A stretch of 64,000 nucleotides of DNA from Novosphingobium sp. SCN 66-18. GTDB lineage: Bacteria > Pseudomonadota > Alphaproteobacteria > Sphingomonadales > Sphingomonadaceae. A program made the translations under genes and the position numbers. The stretch lies in contig MEGD01000007.1 of assembly GCA_001725355.1 (NCBI GenBank), positions 124,001-188,000 of the forward strand. The letters are read 5' to 3'. Positions 45,281-54,954 of the stretch are shown piece by piece (the first letter of the stretch is position 1; the number at the start of each line of letters is the position of its first letter). The notes beneath the pieces were generated by a model, which was given only the letters and a program-made list of their open reading frames with translations, ran no database searches and had not been told where the DNA came from.

Positions 45281-46777
45281 TCAGCTTTCCAGCTGACGGA
45301 GCAGCGAGCGCACGTCGCCGTCAATATCGGCATCGCGCGTGCGCAGGTCCTCAATCAGGCGCACCGCATGGATCACGGTCGAGTGATCGCGCCCGCCAAA
45401 CTTGCGCCCGATTTCCGGGTAGGAGCGCGGGGTCAGCACCTTGGAGAGGTACATCGCCACCTGACGCGGGCGCACCACGGCGCGCGCGCGGCGCTTGGAC
45501 GACATTTCCTGACGGTCCACCCGGTAGAACTGGCAGACCGTGCGCTGGATCTCGTCGATGGTGATGCGCTTGCGGTTGGCCGACAGGATATCGGTCAACT
45601 GTTCCTCGGCGAGTTGCAGGCTGACGGCCTGACCCGTGAGCTGCGCATAGGCGATCAGCTTGTTGAGGCCGCCGACCAGCTCGCGCACATTGCGGTTGAT
45701 CGTACGGGCCAGAAACTCGATCACATCGCCCGGCACCACCACCGAGGTGAAACGTGCAAGGCGGTGTTCGAGCACCGAGCGGCGCAATTCGATGTCGGCC
45801 GGGATGATATCGGCGACAAGGCCCATCGACAGACGCGAGAGCAGACGCTGCTCAACCCCGTCAAGAGCCTGCGGGCTGCGGTCGGCGGCAAACACCAGCC
45901 GCTTGCCTTCGGCCAGCAGGGCGTCGATCGTGTAGAGCAGTTCTTCCTGGGCGCTGGCCTTGCCGATGATGAACTGGATATCATCGACCAGCAGCAGGTC
46001 GAAACCGCGCAGGCGCGACTTGAACTCGATCATCTGGTTCTGGCGCAGGGCCTGAACGAACTCGACCATGAAGCGTTCGGCGCTGCAATAAAAGATGCGC
46101 GCGCGCGGATGGTTGGCCAGAAACGCGTGGCCGATGGCATGCATCAGGTGGGTCTTGCCCTGACCCGTTGCGGCCTTGAGATAGAGCGGCGAGAATTGCG
46201 GCGCTTCAAGGGCCGCCATACGCTGGGCCGCGTTGAAGGCCAGCACATTGCTGGTGCCGGTGACAAAGGTCGGGAAGGTGAGCGAGGGGTCGAGTCCGAT
46301 CGAGGCCAGCGCCAGCGTATCGGTCGCCGCGCTGGCGCCTTCGGTGGCATGGCCATGCACGCGGCCCGAATCGCCCAGCACCGGAGCAGGGCGCGCGGGC
46401 GTGTTGTCGCGGGCCAGACGCAGGTCGGGCATCGCGCGGCGGCCGGGCTGAGCGCTGATGCGCACATGGCGCACATCGCGCGCGATCTTCCAGGCCAGCG
46501 TCAGGCGATCGGCAAAGCGATCCGCCACCCAGTTGGCCGAGAATTCGGTGGGCAGAAACAATTCGAGCGTGCCCGAATCCTTGTTGAACGCGCCGAGCTG
46601 AATCGGGCGAATCCATTGATTGAACAGCTGCGGCCCAAGGTCCTTCTTCAGGCCCTGACAGATGTCAGCCCAATCCGCGGCCAGGTCGAGTGCATCCTGA
46701 TCTTCGGCGACATGCCCGGACTTGCCCTTTGCAGGGCCAGCCTCGGCGCGCTTGCCGCCCCAAACGGTTCCCGTCAC
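45281..46777 (-). CDS. dnaA: Chromosomal replication initiator DnaA
   Basis: A 498-residue initiator protein. Domain I binds DnaB (ADWADICQGLKKDLGPQLFNQWI), domain II is a short variable linker, domain III is AAA+ (Walker A ATGQGKTHL, Walker B LLLVDDIQF), and domain IV ends with the DNA-binding signature GGRDHSTVIHAVRLI. A GTG at 46777 preceded by AGGAG is the likely start; an ATG at 46888 would add 37 non-conserved residues. It opens oriC and acts as a transcription factor. rpsT follows the upstream gap. Confidence 0.95.
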   Translation of the reverse strand: MTGTVWGGKRAEAGPAKGKSGHVAEDQDALDLAADWADICQGLKKDLGPQLFNQWIRPIQLGAFNKDSGTLELFLPTEFSANWVADRFADRLTLAWKIARDVRHVRISAQPGRRAMPDLRLARDNTPARPAPVLGDSGRVHGHATEGASAATDTLALASIGLDPSLTFPTFVTGTSNVLAFNAAQRMAALEAPQFSPLYLKAATGQGKTHLMHAIGHAFLANHPRARIFYCSAERFMVEFVQALRQNQMIEFKSRLRGFDLLLVDDIQFIIGKASAQEELLYTIDALLAEGKRLVFAADRSPQALDGVEQRLLSRLSMGLVADIIPADIELRRSVLEHRLARFTSVVVPGDVIEFLARTINRNVRELVGGLNKLIAYAQLTGQAVSLQLAEEQLTDILSANRKRITIDEIQRTVCQFYRVDRQEMSSKRRARAVVRPRQVAMYLSKVLTPRSYPEIGRKFGGRDHSTVIHAVRLIEDLRTRDADIDGDVRSLLRQLES

Positions 46778-47265
46778 CCCAAATGCTCCTGATCCGCCAT
46801 TAAGCCCCAACCCGCCGACGCAATTGTCGACGGCCTCACCTTGCACACGGAAAAAGGCTCCCCGCCTGCGAAACCGAAAGTTCCGCAAGTGTGACAGAGT
46901 GACCTATTTCTGTGAAGTTCAGAGGCGCCGAACGCCTCGAACCCATCCGTTTTAGGGATGATCGCAGGCGCTGCGCAAGGGCGTTATCTGCAAAAATTTT
47001 GAAATAATTGGCTTGACAGCGCAACCCCAGCAAATCCGCCAAACTCGAAAAAGCCATTGAATTTTAAGAGTAAAATATCATGACAATTTGCGAATCGTTG
47101 GAATTGCAGGATTTCTTGAAGCTGTCATTTTTGCCCGGCAAAGGGCAAAGTTAAAGCCGGCACGGGCCAAAGCAAAAGCCGACGGGAATCCCCATCGGCT
47201 TTGCTTACGCGCTCTTGCTTATCGCTATGCCGTGCAACCGTTTTGCAGGCCGCACGAATCGCGAA
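46778..47265. promoter_or_regulatory. dnaA upstream region and rpsT 3' region
   Basis: This 488-base stretch holds no convincing gene. Bases 46960-47110 are AT-rich (AAAAATTTTGAAATAATTGG; ATTGAATTTTAAGAGTAAAA) and include a degenerate DnaA box at 46984, so this is the likely dnaA promoter and autoregulation region. The rest leads to the rpsT terminator. Confidence 0.45.
47171..47206 (-). terminator. rpsT terminator hairpin
   Basis: Read on the minus strand, GCAAAGCCGA pairs with TCGGCTTTTGC around a GC-rich loop, 59 bases after the rpsT stop. The CTTTTGCTTT end is a short U-rich tail. Confidence 0.65.
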
Positions 47266-47526
47266 TCAGAGAGCGGCGACCGCCTTGGTCAGGCGCGAGT
47301 ACTTGCGCGCAGCGGTGTTCTTGTGCAGCACGCCGCGAGCAACGCCGCGAGCCAGTTCAGGCTGGGCTTCGTGCAGGGCGGCCGCAGCAGCGGTCTTGTC
47401 ACCACCGGCGATCGCGGCTTCGACCTTCTTGACGAAGGTGCGGATGCGGCTGATGCGGGCGCCATTGATTTCGGCGCGACGCTCGTTACGGCGGATGCGC
47501 TTGCGGGCTTGCGGCGTATTGGCCAT
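47266..47526 (-). CDS. rpsT: 30S ribosomal protein S20
   Basis: An 86-residue basic helical protein with the S20 hallmarks: [17 protein letters not shown] at the start, [14 protein letters not shown] in the middle, and [19 protein letters not shown] at the end. It binds 16S rRNA near the 5' domain. rpsT followed by dnaA on the same strand is a common alphaproteobacterial neighbourhood. Confidence 0.97.
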   Translation of the reverse strand: MANTPQARKRIRRNERRAEINGARISRIRTFVKKVEAAIAGGDKTAAAAALHEAQPELARGVARGVLHKNTAARKYSRLTKAVAAL

Positions 47527-47695
47527 GTGTGTCCTCGTATCGGGCCGATGTGGCCGGAAATTGCTAGCGAAAATCGGTATAGCAGAACCATCGGTTCCAC
47601 CAGAAGCGGCGCCCTTAACCAGCGTTGGCCGAATCGTCAAGGGAATAGGAGTCTTTATTGTTCCGCCCCGGACCATCCGGCGCGGCCCGTTTGCC

Positions 47696-48511
47696 CTATT
47701 TCTGACAGGCCGGACACCAGAAACTCGACCGGCCGCCCTGCGCCACGCGGGCAATCGGCGCGGCGCAGGCGTGGCACGGCTCGCCCTCGCGGCCATAGAC
47801 GCGCCAGTTGGCCGCGAAATAGCCCAGCTCGCCGTTGGGCTGGGCATAATCGCGGATCGTGCTGCCGCCTGCCGCGATGCTCTCGGACAGGACATCGACA
47901 ATCGCGGGCACCAGCAGCGCCAGTTCGCGCTTCTTCACATCGCGCCCCAGCCGCAAGGGGCTGATCCCCGCCCGGTGCAGCGCCTCGCAGACATAGATAT
48001 TGCCAAGGCCCGCCACGACCGCCTGATCGAGCAGCAATTGCTTGACCGGGCTGAGGCGTCCCTTCATCCGTGCGGCCAGCAGGGCAGGGGTCAGTTCCGG
48101 CCCCAAAGGCTCGGGCCCCATCGCGGCAAAGGCGGGCCATGCGGCCAGCGCCTCATCGGCCACCAGATCGACCGAGCCGAATCGCCGCGCATCATTGAGC
48201 GCCAATCGCGCACCCGCCTCTGTGGTCAGCACCAGATGGTCGTGCTTTTCAAGCGCATCCGGATCAATCCGCCACCGCCCCGACATGCCCAGATGGAACA
48301 CCATCACCGCGCCCCGGTCGGTATGGATCAGCCCGTACTTGGCCCGGCGCGACAGGGCCGTCACCGTGGCTCCCGTCATCACCTGCACCAGATCGGCGGG
48401 AAAGGGGCGGCGCAGTCCCTCGCGGCGGGTTTCGACACGGGCGATCCGTTGTCCGTCCAGATAGGTGGACAGGCCGCGCAGTGTGGTTTCGACTTCAGGT
48501 AGCTCTGGCAT
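47696..48511 (-). CDS. mutM: Formamidopyrimidine-DNA glycosylase
   Basis: A 271-residue bifunctional glycosylase/AP lyase for 8-oxoguanine and Fapy lesions. The N-terminal PELPEVE provides the catalytic Pro and Glu, [11 protein letters not shown] and [16 protein letters not shown] carry the helix-two-turn-helix and DNA-contact residues, and the C-terminal zinc finger has CHAC plus CPAC. Divergent ubiE begins 174 bases upstream across a partial repeat copy. Confidence 0.96.
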   Translation of the reverse strand: MPELPEVETTLRGLSTYLDGQRIARVETRREGLRRPFPADLVQVMTGATVTALSRRAKYGLIHTDRGAVMVFHLGMSGRWRIDPDALEKHDHLVLTTEAGARLALNDARRFGSVDLVADEALAAWPAFAAMGPEPLGPELTPALLAARMKGRLSPVKQLLLDQAVVAGLGNIYVCEALHRAGISPLRLGRDVKKRELALLVPAIVDVLSESIAAGGSTIRDYAQPNGELGYFAANWRVYGREGEPCHACAAPIARVAQGGRSSFWCPACQK

Positions 48512-48541
48512 GGGGGGGAGATAGGAGGTTTAGAAGGATAA

Positions 48542-48580
48542 TGCGAGGGTCTAGACCCTCGCGCTCCCATTACTGTCTTC
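48542..48580 (-). repeat. Three-hairpin element remnant, copy 8 (arm C only)
   Basis: GCGAGGGTCTAGACCCTCGC, followed by GCTCCCATTACTGTCTTCG, is a reversed arm C plus its conserved inner segment. Arms A and B are absent. It is the only copy in a divergent gap (mutM-ubiE) and looks like a decayed or partial copy. Confidence 0.8.
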
Positions 48581-48685
48581 GCTGTGCCGGGCTGGCGGCC
48601 GGGCGGATTTGGGCGATGAATTTCTGCCTGCCGCGCTTGCATAAGCACCTTTCCGCAAGCGCGAAACCGTCCTAAAGCGGCGCCC

Positions 48686-49435
48686 ATGACTCAGAGCGAT
48701 CAACAGCCCGACACCGTCTCCTTTGGCTATGAGGAGGTCAGCCCCGAGGAAAAGACTGCCAAGGTGGGCGCGGTCTTTTCATCCGTGGCCAAGAAGTATG
48801 ACATCATGAACGATGCCATGTCGGCCGGGCTGCATCGCCTGTGGAAGGACAAGTTCGTGCGCCGGGTGAAACCCCAGCCGGGCGAGATGATCCTGGATAT
48901 GGCGGGCGGCACGGGCGACATCGCCTTCCGCATGGCCGAGCGCGGCGCCTCGATCACCGTGTCCGACATCAATCAGGACATGCTGGACGTGGGCATCGAA
49001 CGCGCGATGGAGCGTGGCCTCGATGGTCTGGTCTGGAGCCGTCAGAATGCCGAGGAGCTGAGCTTTCAGAGCCGGGTGTTCGATGCCTATACGATTGCCT
49101 TTGGCATCCGCAATGTCACGCGCATCGACAAGGCGCTGAAGGAAGCGCATCGCGTGCTGAAATTCGGCGGGCGCTTCTTCTGCCTTGAATTTTCGACGAC
49201 CGAATGGCCGGGCTTCAAGGAAGCCTATGACGCCTATTCGCACAAGCTGGTGCCGCAACTGGGCCAGATGATCGCGGGCGATGCCGATTCCTATCGCTAT
49301 TTGATCGAATCGATCCGCCGCTTCCCGCCCATGCCCGAATTTGAAGGCATGATCCGCGAGGCCGGTTTCGTGAACACCCGCGTCGAACCGATCCTTGGCG
49401 GTCTGGTGGCGATTCATTCGGGCTGGAAGGTCTAA
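48686..49435 (+). CDS. ubiE: Ubiquinone/menaquinone C-methyltransferase UbiE
   Basis: A 249-residue class I methyltransferase. VFSSVAKKYDIMNDAMSAGLHRLWK is the family N-terminal signature (FxxVAxxYD...LHRxWK), DMAGGTGDIAF is motif I, and IAFGIRNV and FGGRFFCLEFS are the later motifs. It methylates the benzoquinol ring in ubiquinone synthesis. ubiB follows after five bases, so the two form an operon. Confidence 0.96.
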   Translation: MTQSDQQPDTVSFGYEEVSPEEKTAKVGAVFSSVAKKYDIMNDAMSAGLHRLWKDKFVRRVKPQPGEMILDMAGGTGDIAFRMAERGASITVSDINQDMLDVGIERAMERGLDGLVWSRQNAEELSFQSRVFDAYTIAFGIRNVTRIDKALKEAHRVLKFGGRFFCLEFSTTEWPGFKEAYDAYSHKLVPQLGQMIAGDADSYRYLIESIRRFPPMPEFEGMIREAGFVNTRVEPILGGLVAIHSGWKV

Positions 49436-49440
49436 ACACC

Positions 49441-50997
49441 TTGTCACCCCGCAAGCATATCTGGCGCCTGCTGAGTTGGGGCCGCATTTTGGCGTCGCAT
49501 GGCGCGTTGCGGGGGATCGAGCAGGATCCCCATACGCCCGCCCCGGTGGCCCGCCTGTGCCGCATCGCGCGGTTTGGCGCGCGCGTTCCGGCTGTGCCCG
49601 ATTATGCCGGAGCCTTCCGCGCGATCGGCCCCGCCGCGATCAAGCTGGGCCAGACCTTGGCCACCCGCCCCGATCTGGTGGGCGAGGAAGCGGCCAATAA
49701 TCTGCTCGAGCTGCAGGACAGCCTGCCACCTGTTCCCTTTGCCGCGATCAAGGCCGAGGTGGAGAGCGCCTTTGGCCGTCCTTTAAGCGAACTCTACGCC
49801 GAATTCGAGGAGCAGCCGGTGGGCGCGGCCTCCATCGCGCAGGTCCACCGCGCGATCACCACCGATGGCCGCCGCGTGGCGGTCAAGGTGCTACGCCCCG
49901 GCATCCGCGAGAAATTCGCGCAGGATATCCAGACCTATGAATGGGCTGCGGCCCATCTGGAAGCCCTTGGCGGCGAGGCCACGCGCCTGCGCCCGCGTCT
50001 CATCATCGCCAATTTCAAGCGTTGGTCGATGCGCGAACTCGACCTGCGCCGCGAGGCCGCCTCGGCCTCCGAACTGGCCGAGATGATGAAGGGCACCCAC
50101 GGCTATCGCATTCCCGCCATCGACTGGGACCGCACATGCGGCCGTGTGATGACGCTGGAATGGATCGACGGGATCAAGATCAGCGACACCGCCGCGCTCA
50201 AGGCCGCCGGGATCAATCTGGAAAGCCTGGCCAAGCGTCTGGTCATCGCCTTCCTGACGCAGGCGGTGCATCTGGGCTATTTCCATGCCGATATGCATCA
50301 GGGCAACCTGTTCATCGAGCCGGACGGCACCATTGTCGCCATCGACTTCGGCATCATGGGCCGGATCAACCGTCAGGCGCGCATCTGGCTGGGCGAGATC
50401 CTGCATGGGCTGACCACTGGCAATTACCGCCGCGTGGCCGAGATCCATTTCGAGGCGCAATATGTGCCTTCCTATCACTCGGTGGACGAATTCACGACCG
50501 CGCTGCGGGCCGTTGGCGAACCGATGCGCGGGCGTCCGGTCAAGGATCTCTCGGTCGGGCAGATGCTCGACGGGCTTTTCGCCATCACCCGCGATTTCGA
50601 CATGTCGACCCAGCCGCATCTGCTGCTGCTGCAAAAGACGATGGTGATGGTCGAGGGTCTGGCCACGCAGCTCTATCCAGACATCAACATGTGGGATGTG
50701 TCGGGGCCTTTCGTCTCCGAATGGATGCGCGACGAGCTGGGCCCAGAGGCGGCCATCGCGCGCGGCATCCATCGCGGCCTGCGCCGGATCATGCGTATGC
50801 CCGACCTGATCGAGCGGATCGAGGAAAGGTTCCCCCTGAAGGGCGCCGCCCCCGAACAGCCGCCCTTGCCCGATATTCCTCTCATCTGGGATCGTCAGGG
50901 TAAACCGAATGCTAACCGCTGGCCCGGATATATCGGAGCCTTCCTGTTGGGGGGTATAAGCGTATGGGCGGCGTGGCATATCGGCTGGATGGGGTGA
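49441..50997 (+). CDS. ubiB: Ubiquinone biosynthesis protein UbiB (ABC1/COQ8 atypical kinase)
   Basis: A 518-residue ADCK/UbiB protein. The signature KxGQ motif (IKLGQTLATRPDL) and the Ala-rich loop (AAASIAQVHRA-like) replace the canonical kinase loop. AVKVLRPG holds the ATP-binding Lys, HADMHQGNLF is the catalytic loop, and DFGIMGR is the DFG motif. The C-terminal helices (YIGAFLLGGISVWAAWHIGW) anchor it in the inner membrane. It supports ubiquinone synthesis by an ATPase activity. The start is TTG 49441, five bases after ubiE. Confidence 0.94.
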   Translation: MSPRKHIWRLLSWGRILASHGALRGIEQDPHTPAPVARLCRIARFGARVPAVPDYAGAFRAIGPAAIKLGQTLATRPDLVGEEAANNLLELQDSLPPVPFAAIKAEVESAFGRPLSELYAEFEEQPVGAASIAQVHRAITTDGRRVAVKVLRPGIREKFAQDIQTYEWAAAHLEALGGEATRLRPRLIIANFKRWSMRELDLRREAASASELAEMMKGTHGYRIPAIDWDRTCGRVMTLEWIDGIKISDTAALKAAGINLESLAKRLVIAFLTQAVHLGYFHADMHQGNLFIEPDGTIVAIDFGIMGRINRQARIWLGEILHGLTTGNYRRVAEIHFEAQYVPSYHSVDEFTTALRAVGEPMRGRPVKDLSVGQMLDGLFAITRDFDMSTQPHLLLLQKTMVMVEGLATQLYPDINMWDVSGPFVSEWMRDELGPEAAIARGIHRGLRRIMRMPDLIERIEERFPLKGAAPEQPPLPDIPLIWDRQGKPNANRWPGYIGAFLLGGISVWAAWHIGWMG

Positions 50998-52118
50998 ACG
51001 GGCGGGGGCCTGCGCCCTACGACCGTTTCGCCGCATGGGGCCGGTGGCCTGCGCGATTGGTGCTGGCGGTGCTGGCGTTGTTGCTGGCGGCTTCGGCATG
51101 GGTGCCGCTGACGGTCGGGCGGGGTGAGCAGGCCAAGGCCCCCAGTCTCGTCATCGCCCATAATAAGGCCGCCGAGCGCCCGCGCGACGAGGATCTCAAG
51201 CTCTATGACCGCGCCATATCGCGCATCCTCCATGGTGAGAACTATTACGACTTCATCGTGAGCGAGCATCGCCGCGCCGATTATCCGGTGCGGCCGGGCG
51301 CGGCGGTGCGTCTGCCCACGCTGGCCTATCTGGACGCGGCGATGGGGGTGGATGGCGACAAGCCTGCGCCCATCGCCATGGCGGTGGCGCTGGCGCTGAT
51401 GGTTGGCGTGATTGCGGCATGGTGGGGGCGGCTGGGCGATCTGGGCGTGGATCCTTCGTTGCGGCGGATCGGCACGGCGCTGGTGTTCTTTGGCGCTTCA
51501 CTGGGGTTGAACCGCTACTATTTCGTGCTGCATGAACTTTGGGCGGGGATGCTGGTGGGGCTCTCGCTGGGGCTGCATCGGCCGGAACGGGGTAAGTGGG
51601 TTGGGGCGGTGCTGGCCGCCGCGCTGGCGCTGTCCATCCGTGAGCATGTGCTGCCCTATGTTCTGCTGATGGGGGCGATGGCGGGCTGGCGCGGGGCGTG
51701 GCGCGAGGCGGCGGCATGGGGCGCCTTGGTGGCGCTGTTTGCGGTGGGTTATGCCTGGCACCTCCACCTGATTGCGCTGCAAACCCTGCCCACCGATCAG
51801 GTCGGGCCAAGCTGGCTGGCGATGCGCGGGCTGGGGGGCTTCCTGTCGAACACGGTGCTTTCCTCCAACCTGCGCTTTCTGCCCCATCAGATCGCCGGGC
51901 CGCTGACCATCCTGATGATCTTCGGCTGGGCCTCGTGGCGATCGAGCGCGGGGGAGACGGGGATGCTGCTGTTTTCCGGCTATGCGCTGCTGTTCTCCAT
52001 CGCCGGGCGGAATGACAATTTCTATTGGGGGGCAGTGATTACGCCGGTCATGGCTTTGGGGTTGGCCTTTGTGCCGATGGGGCTGGGGGCTTTGGTCCGG
52101 GGGGCTTTTAAGAAGTAA
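50964..52118 (+). CDS. Multi-pass inner-membrane protein, unknown function
   Basis: A 384-residue membrane protein with about nine hydrophobic helices (LVLAVLALLLAASAWVPL; IAMAVALALMVGVIAAWW). A large extracytoplasmic loop after the first helix contains LKLYDRAISRILHGENYYD and the YYDFI...EHRRADYPVRPG segment. The layout resembles GT-C glycosyltransferase-like or polyprenyl-linked sugar-handling proteins, but no catalytic motif is clear. It starts inside the last codons of ubiB (34-base overlap), so it is probably co-transcribed. Repeat copy 9 follows three bases after the stop. Confidence 0.75.
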   Translation: MGGVAYRLDGVNGRGPAPYDRFAAWGRWPARLVLAVLALLLAASAWVPLTVGRGEQAKAPSLVIAHNKAAERPRDEDLKLYDRAISRILHGENYYDFIVSEHRRADYPVRPGAAVRLPTLAYLDAAMGVDGDKPAPIAMAVALALMVGVIAAWWGRLGDLGVDPSLRRIGTALVFFGASLGLNRYYFVLHELWAGMLVGLSLGLHRPERGKWVGAVLAAALALSIREHVLPYVLLMGAMAGWRGAWREAAAWGALVALFAVGYAWHLHLIALQTLPTDQVGPSWLAMRGLGGFLSNTVLSSNLRFLPHQIAGPLTILMIFGWASWRSSAGETGMLLFSGYALLFSIAGRNDNFYWGAVITPVMALGLAFVPMGLGALVRGAFKK

Positions 52119-52121
52119 GTT

Positions 52122-52347
52122 TGCCGCCGGCGGGCAAAGGGCGGGGGCCCTTTGCAATCCCGTTAATGGGGTGGTGCCAGAGTTCAGTGAGTGTGTTTGG
52201 GGCGATGTTTTAAAGCCTGCGGCGCGGTGAGGTCATCCCTGTCCGCGCCGCAGGCTTTAAAATTCAAGCATCGCGTCCGATGCGTAAGGCTGAACCCATG
52301 GCGCAACGCATACAGTAACGGGAGCGCGAGGGTCTAGACCCTCGCAT
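52122..52347 (+). repeat. Three-hairpin intergenic element, copy 9 (A-B-C)
   Basis: Arm A is GCAAAGGGC-GGG-GGCCCTTTGC, three bases after a stop codon. Hairpin B pairs AAAGCCTGCGGCGC with GCGCCGCAGGCTTT around a TGTCC-containing loop. Arm C is GCGAGGGTCTAGACCCTCGC, followed by a CTTCCCC pyrimidine tract. It fills most of the gap to coaBC. Confidence 0.9.
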
Positions 52348-52365
52348 TCTTCCCCTACCTCTTCT

Positions 52366-53565
52366 ATGACCGTCTCCATGCTAGGCAAACGCATCCTTCT
52401 CATCATCGGCGGCGGCATCGCGGCCTATAAATCCTGCGAACTGATCCGCCTGATCCGCAAGGCGGGGGGCGATGTCACCTGCGTCCTCACGAAAGGCGGG
52501 GCGCAGTTTGTGACGCCGATGACGCTGGCGGCGCTGTCGGAAAATCCGGTGCATACCAGCCTGTTCGATCTGAAGAACGAGGTTGAGATGGGCCATATTC
52601 AACTGAGCCGTCAGGCCGATCTGGTGGTGGTCTGTCCGGCCACGGCCGATCTGATGGCCAAGATGGCCTGCGGCATTGCCGATGATCTGGCCACGACGCT
52701 GCTGCTGGCGACGGACAAGCCGGTGCTGGCGGTGCCTGCGATGAATGTGCGCATGTGGCAGCATGGGGCGACGATGGCCAATGTCGCCACGCTGCGCGCG
52801 CGCGGTGTGAATGTGCTGGACCCGGATGATGGCGTGATGGCCTGCGGCGAGTATGGGCCGGGGCGCCTGCCCGAGCCGGAGGCGGTGATGGGGGCGATCG
52901 GCGCGGCGCTGGCGCATGAAAAGCCGCTGGCGGGCCGTCATGTGCTGATTACCGCCGGTCCTACGCATGAGCCTATCGACCCGGTGCGCTATATCGCCAA
53001 TCGGTCGAGCGGGCGTCAGGGTTTTGCCATTGCGCAGGCCGCCGCGCTGGCCGGGGCATCGGTGACGTTGATCGCTGGCCCGGTCGATCTGCCCACGCCC
53101 TATGGCGTGGCCCGCGTCAATGTTGAAACCGCGCGCGAGATGGCGGCGGCGGTCGAGGCTGCTTTGCCCGCCGATATTGCCGTGATGGTGGCGGCTGTGG
53201 CGGATTGGCGCGTGGCGGATGCCGGTGCGCAAAAGATCAAGAAGGATGGCAGCGGGGCCGTTCCTCCGCTCGCCCTTGTCGAGAACCCGGATATTTTGGC
53301 TGGCCTGTGCGCCTCGCCCCGCCGCCCGCGCCTTGTCGTGGGCTTTGCTGCCGAGACGCAGGGTGTCATCGCCCATGCGCAGGCCAAATTGGCGCGCAAG
53401 GGCGCGGACTGGATCGTCGGCAATGATGTGTCGGGCGATGTCATGGGCGGTTTGCGCAACAGCGTTCATATTGTCAGCGCCGATGGGGTGGACAGCCTGC
53501 CCGATCTGCCGAAAGAAGCGGTGGCTGCCGCTCTGGTTGAAAGGATTGCCCGTGTCTTTATCTGA
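52366..53565 (+). CDS. coaBC: Bifunctional phosphopantothenoylcysteine decarboxylase/synthase CoaBC
   Basis: A 399-residue two-domain enzyme for steps 2 and 3 of coenzyme A synthesis. The FMN-dependent decarboxylase half (about residues 1-185) has GGGIAAYK, the catalytic His in MGHI, PAMN and the ACGEYGPGR Cys loop. The synthase half has [25 protein letters not shown] and the CTP-binding [12 protein letters not shown] 52366 lacks a clear Shine-Dalgarno, and ATG 52378 is an alternative. dut overlaps its 3' end by 14 bases. Confidence 0.95.
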   Translation: MTVSMLGKRILLIIGGGIAAYKSCELIRLIRKAGGDVTCVLTKGGAQFVTPMTLAALSENPVHTSLFDLKNEVEMGHIQLSRQADLVVVCPATADLMAKMACGIADDLATTLLLATDKPVLAVPAMNVRMWQHGATMANVATLRARGVNVLDPDDGVMACGEYGPGRLPEPEAVMGAIGAALAHEKPLAGRHVLITAGPTHEPIDPVRYIANRSSGRQGFAIAQAAALAGASVTLIAGPVDLPTPYGVARVNVETAREMAAAVEAALPADIAVMVAAVADWRVADAGAQKIKKDGSGAVPPLALVENPDILAGLCASPRRPRLVVGFAAETQGVIAHAQAKLARKGADWIVGNDVSGDVMGGLRNSVHIVSADGVDSLPDLPKEAVAAALVERIARVFI

Positions 53566-54022
53566 ACCCATTCCCGTCCGTCTCAAGCGCCTGCCCCATG
53601 GGCAGGATCTGCCCTTGCCCGCCTATGCCACCAGCGGCGCGGCGGGCATGGATGTCGTCTCGGCCGAGGATGTGGTGATCGCGCCGGGCGCGCGCCATGC
53701 GGTGGCCACGGGCCTTGCCATGGCGATCCCGCATGGTTTTGAAATTCAGGTCCGCCCGCGCAGCGGTCTGGCGCTCAAGCATGGCATCACCGTGCCCAAC
53801 ACGCCCGGTACGATTGATTCGGACTATCGCGGCGAATTGAAGGTGATCCTCATCAACCACGGCATGCAGGATTTCGCTATCGCGCGCGGTGATCGCGTGG
53901 CGCAGCTCGTGCTGGCCCCGGTGGTGCAGGGCGGCTGGATCGAGGTTGACGAACTGGACGAAACCGCGCGCGGCGAGGGCGGGTTCGGATCGACGGGCGG
54001 CGTGGTCGCGCTGGGCAATTAA
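53552..54022 (+). CDS. dut: Deoxyuridine 5'-triphosphate nucleotidohydrolase
   Basis: A 156-residue trimeric dUTPase with all five motifs: [42 protein letters not shown] and [10 protein letters not shown]. It hydrolyses dUTP to dUMP and keeps uracil out of DNA. A GTG start at 53552 lies inside the coaBC stop region, giving the usual coaBC-dut coupling. A bidirectional terminator follows. Confidence 0.95.
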   Translation: MSLSEPIPVRLKRLPHGQDLPLPAYATSGAAGMDVVSAEDVVIAPGARHAVATGLAMAIPHGFEIQVRPRSGLALKHGITVPNTPGTIDSDYRGELKVILINHGMQDFAIARGDRVAQLVLAPVVQGGWIEVDELDETARGEGGFGSTGGVVALGN

Positions 54023-54029
54023 GGCCACG

Positions 54030-54065
54030 AAAAAACCCGCCGCTGGTGAAGGCGGCGGGTTTTTC
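54030..54065. terminator. Bidirectional intrinsic terminator
   Basis: AAAAACCCGCCG pairs with CGGCGGGTTTTT (12-bp stem, ten-base loop) between converging dut and the DUF4136 lipoprotein gene. The T-run on each strand supports termination in both directions. Confidence 0.88.
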
Positions 54066-54078
54066 TCAATTTCGGTTT

Positions 54079-54786
54079 TTACTTCGCCGGACCCTTCACC
54101 GTGGTCTTTTCAGGGGCCACCGTGATGCGCAGCGTTTCGCCCGAATTGCCGGGGAAGCCGGTAAAGAAGGCCTCAACCAGATTGGGCACCAGCCAGGTCA
54201 GCTTGTTCGAGGCCGAGGCGGCTTCGGCCTTGCCTTCGAACACGCGCTTGTTGGCGCTCTTGTCGTCGATCTTCACGCTGATGCCGCTGGTGTAAACGGT
54301 ATAGCTTTCCACGCCCTGATCGAACCAGGGATCATACCAGCCATAGCCCCAGCCGCCCATCATATAGGGACGGCCATAAAAGCCGCCGCCGTAAAAGCCC
54401 CGACGGCCAAAGCCCGGCCCGTACCACGGACCCCAGAACGGATCGCGCATGCCGGTCGAGCGGACATGCACGCGGCCCTTGTCCACGCCATAGGAAAAGC
54501 GCACGATCAGGTTGGCCGCATCAGGGTTGACCGCTTCGGTATAGCCCTTCTTGGTCAGTTCACCGGCCACCAGCTTGGCATACTGGCCAAATTCGATCCC
54601 GCCCGCCAGCGACGGATCATCGGCCACAACCGCAAAGGTCTGGCCCTGGGCCGCGGGCAATTGCGATTGAAAGCGGGTGACACGCGTGTCGAGCGTGTCG
54701 GCACAGGCGGAAAGGCCCAGCATCAGGAGGCCAGCCATGGCTCCCTTTATGCCGCGCGAGATCCATTGAGAGTTAGCGCCACTCAT
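54079..54786 (-). CDS. DUF4136-like lipoprotein (paralog 3)
   Basis: A 235-residue lipoprotein. The lipobox GLSAC follows a hydrophobic helix. After a beta-rich N-terminal region comes an aromatic/glycine-rich stretch (FYGGGFYGRPYMMGGWGYGW), then a second beta region that ends FFTGFPGNSGETLRITV. The ending matches paralog 1 at 15751 (GFPG-SGET). GAGGAGAAAAACGA sets ATG 54786. The family is anchored in the outer or inner membrane and has no established function. Confidence 0.78.
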   Translation of the reverse strand: MSGANSQWISRGIKGAMAGLLMLGLSACADTLDTRVTRFQSQLPAAQGQTFAVVADDPSLAGGIEFGQYAKLVAGELTKKGYTEAVNPDAANLIVRFSYGVDKGRVHVRSTGMRDPFWGPWYGPGFGRRGFYGGGFYGRPYMMGGWGYGWYDPWFDQGVESYTVYTSGISVKIDDKSANKRVFEGKAEAASASNKLTWLVPNLVEAFFTGFPGNSGETLRITVAPEKTTVKGPAK

Positions 54787-54914
54787 TCGTTTTTCTCCTC
54801 TGCATGCCGCTCTGGCCGACTATCCCTCCCCGGTTAGGGCGCAGCAGTGGTATGGTGCCGCGATGCTAGGCTTGCAAGGCTGAATAATGGTTGAATGATG
54901 CGGCAAAAAGAGGC

Positions 54915-54947
54915 GGGCGCAAAAGGGTTTAACCCCCTTTTGCGCCC
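54915..54947 (-). terminator. trpS terminator
   Basis: GGGCGCAAAAGGG and CCCTTTTGCGCCC form a perfect 13-bp stem with a seven-base loop, eight bases after the trpS stop as read on the minus strand. Confidence 0.75.
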
Positions 54948-54954
54948 TCATTTG

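Noticed and set aside
47011-47040. TTGACA at 47012 as a strong promoter
   Set aside because: It faces the plus strand, where no gene follows in the correct direction, and no good -10 box is at the right spacing.
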